Below, piece after piece: positions 1 to 8,853 of a stretch of DNA of 64,000 bases; positions within the stretch are counted from its first letter, which is position 1, and each line of letters begins with the position of its first letter. Where the stretch lies: assembly GCF_023101085.1 (NCBI RefSeq), contig NZ_CP064703.1, positions 2,604,001 to 2,668,000 of the forward strand, read 5' to 3'. The notes under the pieces were generated by a model, which did no database searches, had not been told where the DNA came from, and saw only the letters and a program-made list of their open reading frames with translations. The position numbers were made by a program, and so were the translations under genes. This stretch comes from Bradyrhizobium sp. 170 (lineage in GTDB: Bacteria > Pseudomonadota > Alphaproteobacteria > Rhizobiales > Xanthobacteraceae).

Positions 1-183
1 CGCCAGTCCAAGCCTGCGAAAAATCTCCATCGAACGCGACGACACATGGTTGCACTTCACGCTCGGCGGTTCCCCGGCGGCGCGTGTTTCCACGACAGTG
101 ACGGAAATTCCACGCAGCGCGAGGTCCATCGCGAGCGTGAGGCCAACCGGACCGGCGCCGACCACGAGAACGCGGGTCTTCAT
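1..183 (-). CDS. FAD-dependent monooxygenase, N-terminal fragment (runs off window)
   Basis: Reading the minus strand from an ATG at 183 gives 61 codons with no stop before the window edge. The protein opens with a beta strand and the dinucleotide-binding motif GAGPVG (residues 9-14), followed by an acidic residue at the end of the second strand (VVET) and a segment with SSRSMEIFRRLG. This is the start of the PHBH/TfdB/PheA-type flavin monooxygenases, which hydroxylate aromatic substrates with NAD(P)H. Only the FAD-binding N-terminus is visible, so the substrate cannot be named. It is divergent from the solute receptor at 269, with about 85 bp between the two starts, which may hold shared promoters. 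Confidence 0.85.
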   Translation of the reverse strand, partial: MKTRVLVVGAGPVGLTLAMDLALRGISVTVVETRAAGEPPSVKCNHVSSRSMEIFRRLGLA

Positions 184-268
184 CTTCTGGCTCGCGGCCT
201 TGTCGCTTGCTGCGCTGGGACGATCATGCATAACTGACAGCCGCAAAAAAAATCATCGGGGGACCTGC

Positions 269-1255
269 ATGTTTCCGTCGATCCGGCGAGCCTTAATCGG
301 GGCCCTTGTTGCCGCCTTGTCGCTGTCGTTATCGGCGATTGAAGCAGCAAACGCATATCCTGATCAACCGATCAAGATCATCGTGACGTTTCCGCCCGGC
401 GGCAGTGCCGATATCGTGATCCGCGCCCTTCAGCCGTTGCTGTCGGAGACGCTGCGTCAGCCTGTTGTCATCGAGAACAGGGCAGGGGCAGGCGGCAATA
501 TCGGCATCGCGGCCGTGGCGCAGGCCGCGCCTGACGGATACACGCTCGGCGTGGCCGCGGCCGGCGTGCTGACCGTCAATCCCCACCTTAATCGCGCGGC
601 GATGTCGTTCGATCCGGTCAAGGATCTCGCGCCGGTCACGCTGCTGGCGGAAATCCCGTTCGTGCTGGTGTCCTCGCCACAGTCGGCCATTGCCTCGGTC
701 GCAGACCTCATCGCCAAGGCCAAGGCGCAACCGCAGGGCCTGTCGATCGGCCATGGCGGCAACGGCACGGCGATGCACCTGACCTCGGCGTTGTTCAACC
801 AGAAGGCCGGCGTCGGAGTTCAATTGATCGCCTATCGCGGCACCGCGCCGGCGACAACGGACGTTCTTGCCGGCCACGTCCCGCTGGCGGTGCTGGATAT
901 TCCCGCATCCAAACAATTGATCGGCGACGGCAAGTTGAAGGCGCTCGGGGTTTCCGCCGCCAAGCGCGTCGCCTTCCTGCCCGATGTGCCAACCTTGGCC
1001 GAGCAGGGCCTGAGCGGATTCGAATCCGTCGGCTGGTTTGGGATCGTCGCGCCCGCCGGCACGCCGCCCGAGATCATCAGCACGTTGAATGCCGCCTTCG
1101 TCAAAGCGTTGAGCGATCCCGCCGCGATCGAGAAAATCCGCGTTCTCGGCGCCGAACCCGCACCTACCTCGCCCGAGGCTTTTGCAAAATTCATCCAGAG
1201 CGAAAGCGCGAAATGGGGCAAGCTGATCGCCGATGCCGGGATCAAAAGCGAATGA
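269..1255 (+). CDS. Tripartite tricarboxylate transporter (TctC/Bug) substrate-binding protein
   Basis: A 328-aa periplasmic solute receptor of the Bug/TctC family. I chose the ATG at 269 because it follows a GGGGGA ribosome-binding site and starts a clear signal peptide: RR at 6-7, a hydrophobic core, then ANA with cleavage near residue 29. The mature protein begins YPDQPIKIIVTFPPGG, the family's characteristic opening, and has the VVIENRAGAGGNIG segment that lines the ligand pocket. Family members bind carboxylates or aromatic acids for TctAB-type permeases or for signalling. No TctA/TctB membrane genes are adjacent, as is common for orphan Bug receptors. The divergent monooxygenase suggests an aromatic or carboxylic acid ligand, which is inference only. 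Confidence 0.9.
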   Translation: MFPSIRRALIGALVAALSLSLSAIEAANAYPDQPIKIIVTFPPGGSADIVIRALQPLLSETLRQPVVIENRAGAGGNIGIAAVAQAAPDGYTLGVAAAGVLTVNPHLNRAAMSFDPVKDLAPVTLLAEIPFVLVSSPQSAIASVADLIAKAKAQPQGLSIGHGGNGTAMHLTSALFNQKAGVGVQLIAYRGTAPATTDVLAGHVPLAVLDIPASKQLIGDGKLKALGVSAAKRVAFLPDVPTLAEQGLSGFESVGWFGIVAPAGTPPEIISTLNAAFVKALSDPAAIEKIRVLGAEPAPTSPEAFAKFIQSESAKWGKLIADAGIKSE

Positions 1256-1291
1256 ATCAAATACTGCGCCGGAGGCGGTGGCAGCTAAAAG

Positions 1292-1375
1292 CTGGATTGC
1301 TTCGTCGCTAACGCTCCTCGCAATGACATTGAAGCAGTCATACTCCCGTCATTGCGAGCGAAGCGAAGCAATCCA
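1292..1375. repeat. REP-like inverted pair, family D (ATTGC/GCAAT stem)
   Basis: Two inverted copies of a short palindromic unit lie between the receptor and the aminotransferase. The right arm reads CATTGCGAGCGAAGCGAAGCAATCC, abbreviated here as the stem ATTGC/GCAAT around GAGCGAAGCGAA; the left arm is its imperfect reverse complement with a small insertion. The unit recurs at 43040-43153. Its loop core GAGCGAAGCG is shared with families A and B, but no GTAG foot is visible. It may also end transcription of the two convergent genes. Confidence 0.7.
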
Positions 1376-1395
1376 TAGCGCGGCATAGTAAGGAG

Positions 1396-2637
1396 CTAGC
1401 TACGTTTGCGCTCCACGTTGGCAATCCGCGCCGGCACGCCGAACTCCTTGCGGCAGACTTCGGCGAGCAGGGCTACGCCCTCGCGGATCTGCTCTTGCGA
1501 TGGGCTGGCGAAGCACAGCCGCAGGCGGCTGCCGGCATAGGTCTTGTCGGTCGACCATTCCGGTCCGGGATTGATCGCGACGCCTGCGGCGAGGGCGGCC
1601 TGATAGAGTTTTAGCGTGTCGACATTGTCGGGCAGCTTCACCCACAGGAAGATGCCGCCCTCAGGCGCTTCGAACTCGGCCGCGGTGCCGAACTGCTCGT
1701 TGAGCGCTTCCATCAGCGTATCGAGCTTGGCGCGCAGGCCGCGCGTCAGCTTCGGCACATGGGTGGAAAAATGCGGCGCGCAATATTCCGCCAGCACCAT
1801 CTGCTCCAGCGCGCCGCTTCCGGCGTCGGTCTTCAGCGCCAGCATCCGCGACATCATTTCCCAGGGCGCGACGATGAAGCCGACGCGCAGGGCCGGTGCA
1901 ATCGACTTCGAGAACGAGCCGATGTGAATGACGCCGCCATGCCGGCTCATGGCATGAATCGCGGGCGGGCGCTCGCCGCTCCAGATCAGGTCGGCGTAGC
2001 AATCGTCCTCGAAGATCGGCACGCCGTATTGCTGCGACAGCTTCAGCATCTCCGCGCGCCGGGATTCCGGCATGATTGACCCGGTCGGGTTCTGCACGGT
2101 CGGGATGGTGTAGATGTATTTCGGCGTGATGCCGCGGCTTTTGTGGTCGGCGAGCGCGGCCGCCAGCGCGTCCATCCGCATGCCCTGATCGTCAAGGGGA
2201 ATGCCGACCGCCTTGACGCCGAGCCGCGTCAACCGGTTCAGCGCGCCCTGATAGGTTTCCTGTTCGACCAGCACGGTATCGCCACGCGCCAGCAAGGTCT
2301 GATTGACGAGGTCGAGCGCCTGCAGCGAACCCGAGACGATCATGATGTCGTCGGCGCCGCAGGCGATGCCGGCGTCGCGCTTGAGTTTCGCGGTGAGGAA
2401 TTCGCGCAAGGGACGATAACCCTGCGGGCCGCTGGCGAGGCCGTAGGTCGCCAGCGTCTTGCCCTCGCGCCTGAGCACGGCACTGACCGCGTCGATCAGG
2501 CCGTCGACCGGAACCTGGTCGGGATCGTTGTTGCCGCCGACGAAACTGTATTTGGCGAGGCCGGTCCACCGCGCTGCCGGCGCCGGCAGTCCGGCGGGCA
2601 GCAATGGCGCGAAATCGAAGGGGGTTGCGGTGGACAT
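1396..2637 (-). CDS. PLP-dependent aminotransferase class I/II (2-aminoadipate-aminotransferase-like)
   Basis: A 413-aa fold-type I PLP enzyme. Visible landmarks are YTIPTVQNPTG (NPTG at 183-186), FEDDCYADL (209-217, the cofactor-contacting Asp/Tyr) and SFSKSIAPALRVG with the Schiff-base lysine at K244; a C-terminal RLRLCFA holds the carboxylate-binding Arg. The length and motif spacing match the stand-alone LysN/ARO8-like group related to the aminotransferase half of MocR regulators; there is no GntR DNA-binding domain here. Likely reaction: transamination of an alpha-amino acid (2-aminoadipate, aromatic or branched) with 2-oxoglutarate. Exact substrate is unknown. It stands alone, with a REP-like palindrome behind it. 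Confidence 0.85.
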   Translation of the reverse strand: MSTATPFDFAPLLPAGLPAPAARWTGLAKYSFVGGNNDPDQVPVDGLIDAVSAVLRREGKTLATYGLASGPQGYRPLREFLTAKLKRDAGIACGADDIMIVSGSLQALDLVNQTLLARGDTVLVEQETYQGALNRLTRLGVKAVGIPLDDQGMRMDALAAALADHKSRGITPKYIYTIPTVQNPTGSIMPESRRAEMLKLSQQYGVPIFEDDCYADLIWSGERPPAIHAMSRHGGVIHIGSFSKSIAPALRVGFIVAPWEMMSRMLALKTDAGSGALEQMVLAEYCAPHFSTHVPKLTRGLRAKLDTLMEALNEQFGTAAEFEAPEGGIFLWVKLPDNVDTLKLYQAALAAGVAINPGPEWSTDKTYAGSRLRLCFASPSQEQIREGVALLAEVCRKEFGVPARIANVERKRS

Positions 2638-2707
2638 GGATATTCACTCCCGTTTTGTTTTTCGTTGAGAAGGCTGTGTGGCCTTCCGGCAGGCTGGTTC
2701 TTGCAGG

Positions 2708-3226
2708 CTAGTTCTTGACGATCCTGATCGGCCGCCCCTGGCTGATGAAGGCATAATGCCCGGCGCCGACGCCGCCGACCATCAGCGCCTCGACCGTGGG
2801 TTCGGCGATTTCGCCGGTGGCCGCCCAGTCGACCACGAAATTGGCCCCCGTGCCGCCGCGCACGTCATTCGCGGCGATGAAGACTTCGACAGTTGCGAAC
2901 GGTTTTAGCGCAACCGACGACTTGAGGTAGCTCTCCACCAGCTTGCCTGCTGTGTCGAAATAGGCGATCCGCTTCAGCACCAGGGGGCGGGTTTCGGATG
3001 CGTTGTGGACGCTGAGCGTGACCGAAAAATCCGCCCGCAGCTTGCCCTGGCTCATCGAGACGCTGGAATAGACCGGCACGTAGAATGCGCCTGTGACGGC
3101 GAGATTTTCCGCAGGGACCGTGGTGAGGGAGGCGGCGAAGTTCTGTTCGATGGTCCCGGCCTGCGCGCGTGCGGCAGGGGAATATAGTATCGACAGTGCG
3201 GCCAGAATCGCGAGAAAAGCCCCCAT
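2708..3226 (-). CDS. DUF3124 family exported protein
   Basis: A 172-aa protein from the ATG at 3226; an alternative ATG at 3244 adds six residues. The N-terminus MGAFLAILAALSILYSPAARAQA is a signal peptide with an Ala-rich cleavage site. The mature part contains FYVPVYSSVSM and a beta-rich domain (FSVTLSVHNAS, RIAYFDTAGKLV), which resembles the DUF3124 family of unknown function; the fold looks like an immunoglobulin-type sandwich. It is divergent from the cation antiporter at 3303, with about 76 bp between starts, so shared regulation is possible. Family assignment is from memory of the VPVYS motif. Confidence 0.65.
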   Translation of the reverse strand: MGAFLAILAALSILYSPAARAQAGTIEQNFAASLTTVPAENLAVTGAFYVPVYSSVSMSQGKLRADFSVTLSVHNASETRPLVLKRIAYFDTAGKLVESYLKSSVALKPFATVEVFIAANDVRGGTGANFVVDWAATGEIAEPTVEALMVGGVGAGHYAFISQGRPIRIVKN

Positions 3227-3302
3227 TCTATGGCTGTGACACATTGCTTGTTTGACCCCCGCGCCGGGACCTCTAGGTTGGGGTAGGGGCAAGATTGGAC
3301 CT

Positions 3303-5030
3303 ATGCACGAGCTTATTCGCGATATCACCTTATGCATCCTGTTCGCCTGGGGGCTCGGCCTGCTGGCGCATTTTTCCCGGCAGCCGCTGATCCTGGCCTA
3401 CCTTATCGCCGGGTTTATCATTGGTCCATTCGGCATGAGCTGGGTCGAATCCAAGGAATCGATCACCGTCATCTCCGAGCTCGGCCTGATCTTCATGCTG
3501 TTCATGATCGGGCTGGAAATCGACCTGAAGAAGATCGTGCGCGCCGGCAAGGTCATCCTGTTTGCCGCCGGTGGGCAATTGATCGGCGGCGTCCTGCTCG
3601 GGATATTGTTCTTTGTCGGGATCGGGCTGTCGATGGGCAATGGCCATTTCGACGCGCTGTATCTCTGCATCGCCTGCGCGCTGTCGAGCACGGTCATCAT
3701 CGTCAAGGTGCTGTACGAAAAGCGCGAGCTCGACACGCTGCCGGGGCGGATCACGCTCGGCGTGCTTGTGCTGCAGGACATCTTTGCGATCCTGTTCCTG
3801 GCGGTGCAGCCGAGCCTCGACAATCTGCAGGTCAGCGTGATCCTGATCTCGATCGGCCGCGTCGGCGTGCTGGTGGCGACCGCGCTGGTGCTCAGCCGCT
3901 ACGTGCTGCCGTGGCTGTTTCACCACATCGCGCGCCGGCCGGAACTGGTCCTGCTCGGCGCGCTGGCCTGGTGCTTCCTGATCGGGGAGATCGCGGAGAA
4001 GCTGCACCTGTCGCGCGAGATGGGCTCGCTGGTGGCGGGCGTTTCGCTGTCGACGTTCCCCTATGCGCTCGACGTCACCGCCAAGGTGACCACGCTGCGC
4101 GACTTCTTCATCACGCTGTTCTTCGTCTCGCTCGGCATGACGATTCCGATCCCCGGAGCGTCGGTGATCGGGCTGGCGCTGATGATTGCCGCCTTCACGG
4201 TCGTCAGCCGCGTGGTGACGACGTTCGCGCCGCTCTATCTGATGAAGCAGGGCCTGCGGGCGAGCCTGTTGCCGGCGATCAACCTGGCGCAAATCTCTGA
4301 ATTCTCGCTGGTCGTGATCCAGACCGGCGTTGCGGCGCGCCATATCAGCACCGAGACGTCGAGCGCCGCGTCATTCGCCTTCGTGGTGCTGGCGGTCGTG
4401 AGCACGTTCATTATGGCGAGGAGCGACCAGGTCACGCGGGCGCTGATCGGTCCCCTGAAGCGGATCGGCCTGCGCGATCTCGATCACAAGCATGAGGCCG
4501 ACGCCGGGCATGAGGGCGGGCACGGGGAGGCGCGCCGGATCGTCATTCTCGGCTTCTTCCGCGCGGCCAGCGCCTTGTTGAGCGAGATCGAGCAGCGCAG
4601 TCCGGCGGTTCTCGAACAGATCACCGTGATCGATTTCAATCCGCTGGTGTTCCGGACCTTGACCGACCGCGGCATGCACGTGGTCTATGGCGACATCAGC
4701 AGCGTCGATACGCTGGTGCATGCGGGCGTCGGCAAGGCCGAGCTGATCATCCTCAGCATCCCTGACTCGCTGTTGAAGGGCGCCGACAACGAAAAGCTGG
4801 TCCGGCATGTCCGCTCGCTCAACCCGACCGCCAAGATCGTCGCGACTGCGGAGATCCTGGCTAACGTCAATGATCTCTACGCGGCCGGGGCCGATTACGT
4901 GACGGTGACCCGGCTCAGCGACGCCCATGAGCTCTACAAGGTGATCGAAGCCGCCCAGGCCGGGCTCCTGGAAGACAAGCGCGCCGAGACCGACGTGTTG
5001 CTCAGCGAGCGCCGCGAGGTGCTGCCGTAA
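3303..5030 (+). CDS. CPA2-family cation/proton antiporter with TrkA-N (RCK) domain
   Basis: A 575-aa Kef/Ybal-type monovalent cation:proton antiporter of the inner membrane. From the ATG at 3303 roughly the first 400 residues are a chain of hydrophobic helices with the CPA2 signatures IGLEIDLKKI and ALSSTVIIVKVL. The C-terminal ~150 residues form an RCK/TrkA-N Rossmann domain (VIDFNPLVFRTLTDRGMHVVYGD, in pieces). In that domain the usual nucleotide loop GxGxxG is replaced by LGFFRAAS, so nucleotide gating may be altered or lost. Such proteins export K+ or Na+ in exchange for protons, often under osmotic or electrophile stress. The longer in-frame reading from 3252 lacks support. Confidence 0.85.
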   Translation: MHELIRDITLCILFAWGLGLLAHFSRQPLILAYLIAGFIIGPFGMSWVESKESITVISELGLIFMLFMIGLEIDLKKIVRAGKVILFAAGGQLIGGVLLGILFFVGIGLSMGNGHFDALYLCIACALSSTVIIVKVLYEKRELDTLPGRITLGVLVLQDIFAILFLAVQPSLDNLQVSVILISIGRVGVLVATALVLSRYVLPWLFHHIARRPELVLLGALAWCFLIGEIAEKLHLSREMGSLVAGVSLSTFPYALDVTAKVTTLRDFFITLFFVSLGMTIPIPGASVIGLALMIAAFTVVSRVVTTFAPLYLMKQGLRASLLPAINLAQISEFSLVVIQTGVAARHISTETSSAASFAFVVLAVVSTFIMARSDQVTRALIGPLKRIGLRDLDHKHEADAGHEGGHGEARRIVILGFFRAASALLSEIEQRSPAVLEQITVIDFNPLVFRTLTDRGMHVVYGDISSVDTLVHAGVGKAELIILSIPDSLLKGADNEKLVRHVRSLNPTAKIVATAEILANVNDLYAAGADYVTVTRLSDAHELYKVIEAAQAGLLEDKRAETDVLLSERREVLP

Positions 5031-5058
5031 AAATGGGCCCTGCGTAGCGTGCGTAGTG

Positions 5059-5146
5059 CGTAGCCCGGATGGAGCGCAGCGCAATCCGGGGCCGCTTGCC
5101 ACGCGGACGGACCGTTCCCGGATTGCGCTTCGCTCCATCCAGGCCA
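5059..5146. repeat. REP inverted pair, family B (GTAG + CCCGGAT/ATCCGGG)
   Basis: An inverted pair just downstream of the antiporter. The left unit has GTAG followed by CCCGGAT, the core GGAGCGCAGCGC and ATCCGGG. The right unit is its reverse complement, with its foot degenerated (CCAGGCCA instead of CCGGGCTAC). This is the same family that brackets the RAYT gene at 28679-29215. Confidence 0.8.
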
Positions 5147-5257
5147 CGGCTCGGCATCCTGGTATGCCTGCGGGCGACGTTGCCCTGCGTATTGACGCTG
5201 GCGCAGACCATTGAGTCCGGCTAATGCACTGGCTGAAGATAGCGAGATTTTGAGAAA

Positions 5258-6334
5258 ATGGCCGATACCATCCAGGAAGTTCTGCAAGCCTTTGCCAAGG
5301 GTGAACTCGTTGTCGTCACCGACGATGACGACCGGGAAGGTGAGGGCGACCTGATCGTCGCCGCCTCGCTTTGCACCGCGGAGAAAATGGCATTCATCAT
5401 CCGCCATACCTCCGGCATCGTCTGCGCGCCGATCACCACCGACGACGCCCGCCGGCTGCGGCTCGATCCGATGGTGGCGCATAACGAGTCCAACCACACC
5501 ACCGCCTTTACCGTCTCGATCGACTACAAGCCCGATGGCGGCACCGGCATTTCGGCGGACGAACGCGCCTCCTGCTGCCGTGCGCTCGCCAATCCCAATG
5601 CCGGCGCCAATGATTTCGCCCGGCCCGGCCATATCTTTCCGCTGATCGCCCGCGACGGCGGCGTGCTCTTGCGCTCCGGCCATACCGAGGCGGCAGTCGA
5701 TCTCTGCAAGCTCTCCGGCCTGCCGCCGGTCGGCGTCATCTCTGAGTTGATGAACGACGACGGCACCGTGATGAAGGGCGAGCAGGTTGCGCGCTTCGCC
5801 GCCACCCACAAGCTCAAGCACGTCACGATCGCTGACATGATCGCCTACCGCCAGGCGCGCGAGAAGCTGATCGAGCGGGTCGCGACCTTTACCACCGACA
5901 GCCCGATCGGGCCGCTGCAGGGCTATGCCTATCGCTCGCCGTTCGACGAGATTGCGCATGTCGCGTTCGTCTATAACGGCATCGGCGACGGCAAGAACGT
6001 GCTGACGCGGCTGCACAAGCCGAACATCGTCAAGGACCTCTTCACCGGCCAGGCGCGCATGCAGATCGTGTTGAACCATTTCCAGAAAGCCGGCCGCGGC
6101 GTGCTGGTGTACTTGCGCGACGGCGCGGCCGGAGTTCCCGTCGAGCCGGTCGGCGAACAGAAATCGGCGGAGGCCGATCGCAACCGGCAATGGCGTGAAG
6201 TCGGCGTCGGCGCCCAGATCCTGCGCGATCTCGGCATCACTTCGATCCGGCACCTGACGTCGTCGGTGCACGATTACAAGGGGCTATCCGGCTTCGGCAT
6301 CGAGATCGTCTCCAACGAAAAGTTGGAGGTATGA
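5258..6334 (+). CDS. ribB: 3,4-dihydroxy-2-butanone-4-phosphate synthase with degenerate GTP cyclohydrolase II domain
   Basis: A 358-aa two-domain protein. Residues 1-200 are RibB, which makes the four-carbon precursor of riboflavin from ribulose 5-phosphate; the active-site motifs DDDDREGEGDLI, RHTSGIVCAP and the RSGHTEA segment are present. Residues 205-358 align with GTP cyclohydrolase II, but the zinc-binding cysteines (normally in DLFGSLRCDCG) are absent: the corresponding part reads KDLFTGQARMQIVLNHF. The second domain is therefore unlikely to open GTP, and a separate RibA should exist elsewhere. This pattern is common in alphaproteobacterial RibB. No FMN riboswitch is apparent in the short upstream region, which is filled by a REP pair. 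Confidence 0.9.
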   Translation: MADTIQEVLQAFAKGELVVVTDDDDREGEGDLIVAASLCTAEKMAFIIRHTSGIVCAPITTDDARRLRLDPMVAHNESNHTTAFTVSIDYKPDGGTGISADERASCCRALANPNAGANDFARPGHIFPLIARDGGVLLRSGHTEAAVDLCKLSGLPPVGVISELMNDDGTVMKGEQVARFAATHKLKHVTIADMIAYRQAREKLIERVATFTTDSPIGPLQGYAYRSPFDEIAHVAFVYNGIGDGKNVLTRLHKPNIVKDLFTGQARMQIVLNHFQKAGRGVLVYLRDGAAGVPVEPVGEQKSAEADRNRQWREVGVGAQILRDLGITSIRHLTSSVHDYKGLSGFGIEIVSNEKLEV

Positions 6335-6337
6335 ATA

Positions 6338-6416
6338 CCGTCATTCCGGAATGGTCCAGGACCATATCCGGAATCTCGAGATTCCCGGCTCACGCTTCGC
6401 GTACCCCGGAATGACG
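6338..6416. repeat. Dispersed palindrome, family C (CGTCATTCCGG...CCGGAATGACG)
   Basis: Long inverted repeat immediately after ribB: TCATTCCGGAAT on the left and CCGGAATGACG on the right, with CGCTTCGCG between. The same ends recur at 8810-8850. The central GCGAAGCG recalls the loop core of families A, B and D. Confidence 0.7.
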
Positions 6417-6496
6417 TTCAGAACATTGCGCTTCGGCCGATAGCGCATTAATTTGGCGACAATTTCCATGAGGACAGTGATGCGAAAGGGATTTTC

Positions 6497-7711
6497 ATGA
6501 GCGTGCGCCCTCAAGCCAAGGACAAGCCGGCGGCGGCTTCTTTCCAGTGGGACGATCCGTTCCTGCTCGACGACCAGCTCACCGAAGACGAACGCATGAT
6601 CCGCGACACCGCCCGCGCCTATGCGCAGGACAAGCTACAGCCGCGCATCGTCAAGGCCTATCTCGAAGAAAAGACCGACCGCGAGATCTTCAACGAAATG
6701 GGCGAGCTCGGCCTGATCGGTATCACGCTGCCGGAGGAATATGGCTGCGCCAATGCGAGCTACGTCGCCTATGGCCTCGTGGCGCGCGAGATCGAGCGCG
6801 TCGATAGCGGCTATCGCTCGATGAACTCGGTGCAGTCGTCGCTGGTGATGTATCCGATCTACGCCTATGGCGACGAGAACCAGCGCAAGAAATACCTGCC
6901 CAAGCTCGCCACCGGCGAGTGGGTCGGTTGCTTCGGCCTGACCGAGCCGGATGCCGGTTCCGATCCCAACGGCATGAAGACCCGCGCCGAGAAGGTCTCC
7001 GACGGCTACCGCCTGACCGGCAGCAAGATGTGGATTTCCAACGCGCCGATCGCCGACGTCTTTGTCGTCTGGGCGAAATCCGCCGCGCATGACAACCAGA
7101 TCCGCGGCTTCATTCTCGAGAAGGGCATGAAGGGCCTGTCGGCGCCGAAGATCGGCGGCAAGCTTTCCTTGCGCGCCTCGATCACCGGCGAGATCGTGAT
7201 GGACGGCGTGGTGGTGCCGGAGGATGCGCTGCTTCCCAACGTGTCCGGCCTGAAGGGCCCGTTCGGCTGCCTCAACCGCGCCCGCTACGGCATTTCCTGG
7301 GGCGCCATGGGCGCGGCCGAAGACTGCATGCACCGCGCCCGCCAATACACGCTCGACCGCAAGCAGTTCAACCGGCCGCTGGCGGCAACCCAACTGGTGC
7401 AGAAGAAGCTCGCCGACATGGAGACCGAAATCGCGTTGGGCCTGCAGGCATCATTGCGTGTCGGCCGCCTGATGGACGAGGGCAAGATGGCGCCGGAGAT
7501 GATCTCGATCGTCAAGCGCAATAATTGCGGCAAGGCGCTCGACATCGCCCGCGTGTCCCGCGACATGCACGGCGGCAACGGCATCCAGATCGAATATCAC
7601 GTGATGCGCCACACCGCGAATTTGGAAACCGTGAACACCTATGAAGGTACCCACGACGTCCACGCCCTGATCCTGGGCCGGGCGATCACGGGTATTCAGG
7701 CGTTTTCGTAA
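6497..7711 (+). CDS. gcdH: Glutaryl-CoA dehydrogenase
   Basis: A 404-aa acyl-CoA dehydrogenase. It converts glutaryl-CoA to crotonyl-CoA and CO2 in lysine, tryptophan and benzoate-type degradation, passing electrons to ETF. Evidence: [19 protein letters not shown] near the start, [13 protein letters not shown] (flavin and substrate contact), [13 protein letters not shown], and the terminal [17 protein letters not shown] with the catalytic glutamate at E383. The YEGTHDVH form is characteristic of glutaryl-CoA rather than short-chain dehydrogenases. The ATG at 6497 has AAGGG six bases upstream. The gene is flanked by dispersed palindromes and no transcriptional partner is obvious. Confidence 0.92.
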   Translation: MSVRPQAKDKPAAASFQWDDPFLLDDQLTEDERMIRDTARAYAQDKLQPRIVKAYLEEKTDREIFNEMGELGLIGITLPEEYGCANASYVAYGLVAREIERVDSGYRSMNSVQSSLVMYPIYAYGDENQRKKYLPKLATGEWVGCFGLTEPDAGSDPNGMKTRAEKVSDGYRLTGSKMWISNAPIADVFVVWAKSAAHDNQIRGFILEKGMKGLSAPKIGGKLSLRASITGEIVMDGVVVPEDALLPNVSGLKGPFGCLNRARYGISWGAMGAAEDCMHRARQYTLDRKQFNRPLAATQLVQKKLADMETEIALGLQASLRVGRLMDEGKMAPEMISIVKRNNCGKALDIARVSRDMHGGNGIQIEYHVMRHTANLETVNTYEGTHDVHALILGRAITGIQAFS

Positions 7712-7732
7712 GGGTGTGCCCACAGATGTTGC

Positions 7733-7832
7733 TGTCATCGTCCGCGAAGGCGGACGATCCAGTATCCCAGAGGCCTCTCGATTGATGTCGAACGCCGGTG
7801 TTTACTGGATACCCCGCCTTCGCGGGGTATGA
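7733..7832. repeat. Dispersed palindrome, family F
   Basis: TCATCGTCCGCGAAGGCGGACGATCCAG (left, given in abbreviated form: TCCGC/GCGGA hairpin) and ACTGGATACCCCGCCTTCGCGGGGTATGACGA (right: ACCCCGC/GCGGGGT hairpin) form a two-hairpin element whose outer parts TCATC and TGACGA and inner CCAGTAT/ACTGGAT are complementary. It fills the gap between gcdH and the next gene. Confidence 0.6.
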
Positions 7833-7869
7833 CGACTGTGGTTGTGTCGCGAAACGAGCAGGAACAACA

Positions 7870-8787
7870 ATGGCCGAAAACGACGACATCCCGTTCAACC
7901 GCGACTTTCCGCTCAAGCCGGGTGTCGTCGATGAAGCCCGCCCCGGCGTGCGGCGCGTCCTCTGCAATAATCCGAGTCCGTTCACCTTCACCGGCACGGT
8001 CAGCTACATCGTGGGCAAGGGCAATGTCGCGATCATCGATCCCGGGCCTGATGATGAAGCCCATGCCAAGGCGCTGCTCGACGCCGTGCGCGGCGAGACC
8101 GTGACGCATATTCTCGTCACCCACACCCATCGCGACCACTCGCCGAACACCGCGCGGATCAAGGCCGCCACCGGCGCGCCCGTCTATGCGGAGGGGCCGC
8201 ATCGCGCCTCGCGGCCGCGGTTCGAGAGCGAGAAGCATAATCCGGAGTCAGGTGCTGACCGCGATTTCAGGCCCGACATCGAGGTCAAGAACGGCGACGT
8301 CATCGAAGGGCAGGGCTGGGCGCTGGAGGCGGTCGCAACGCCGGGCCACACCGCCAATCATCTGGCGTTCGCGTGGCCTGAGCGAAAGATCAATTTCGTC
8401 GGCGATCACGTGATGGGCTGGTCGACCTCGATCGTGGCACCCCCGGACGGATCGATGATCGACTACATGGCCTCGCTGGCGCGGCTGGAAGCCCGCGAGG
8501 AGGATCTGTATTTCTCGGGCCATGGGCCGGAAATTCCGGAAGGGCCGCGCTACGTCCGCTTCCTGACCCGGCACCGGCAGGCCCGCGAAGCCTCGATCCT
8601 GCATCGCCTCGCCAAGGGCGAGGCCGACATCCCGACCATGGTGCGCGCGATCTATATCGGCATCGACCCGCGGCTGACCAACGCCGCCGGCTATTCCGTG
8701 CTGGCGCATCTGGAAGATCTGGTCGCCCGCGGCATCGTGGCGACCGACGGCGATCCGGTGATCGGCGGAACGTATCGGATGGTGTGA
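7870..8787 (+). CDS. Metallo-beta-lactamase-fold hydrolase (LACTB2-like)
   Basis: A 305-aa MBL-fold metal hydrolase. The zinc motif HTHRDH lies at residues 85-90 (HxHxDH), with the following GHTANH and FVGDHVMGW supplying further ligands and FSGHGPEI the last histidine. The C-terminal ~60 residues form a winged-helix-like tail (ILHRLAKGEADIPTMV), as in human LACTB2 and related glyoxalase-II-like nucleases. The ATG at 7870 has AGGAAC about seven bases upstream; the in-frame extension from 7798 lies in a dispersed repeat and is rejected. Substrate is unknown. Confidence 0.85.
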   Translation: MAENDDIPFNRDFPLKPGVVDEARPGVRRVLCNNPSPFTFTGTVSYIVGKGNVAIIDPGPDDEAHAKALLDAVRGETVTHILVTHTHRDHSPNTARIKAATGAPVYAEGPHRASRPRFESEKHNPESGADRDFRPDIEVKNGDVIEGQGWALEAVATPGHTANHLAFAWPERKINFVGDHVMGWSTSIVAPPDGSMIDYMASLARLEAREEDLYFSGHGPEIPEGPRYVRFLTRHRQAREASILHRLAKGEADIPTMVRAIYIGIDPRLTNAAGYSVLAHLEDLVARGIVATDGDPVIGGTYRMV

Positions 8788-8809
8788 GATTGAGGACGGC
8801 GTATCCTTC

Positions 8810-8850
8810 CGTCATTCCGGGTTCGTGCTTCGCACGCCCCGGAATGACGG
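8810..8850. repeat. Dispersed palindrome, family C, short copy
   Basis: CGTCATTCCGGG, a loop containing GTGCTTCGCAC, then CCCGGAATGACG. It sits between convergent genes ending at 8787 and 8854, so it could also work as a bidirectional terminator. Confidence 0.65.
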
Positions 8851-8853
8851 GGG

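Noticed and set aside
3330..4343. Long minus-strand open frame opposite the antiporter
   Set aside because: Its product is an Arg/Asp/His-rich chain typical of antisense reading of a high-GC gene; the plus-strand protein is a clear antiporter.
5031..5257. FMN riboswitch before ribB
   Set aside because: The upstream region is a family B REP pair; none of the conserved FMN-element blocks is recognisable.
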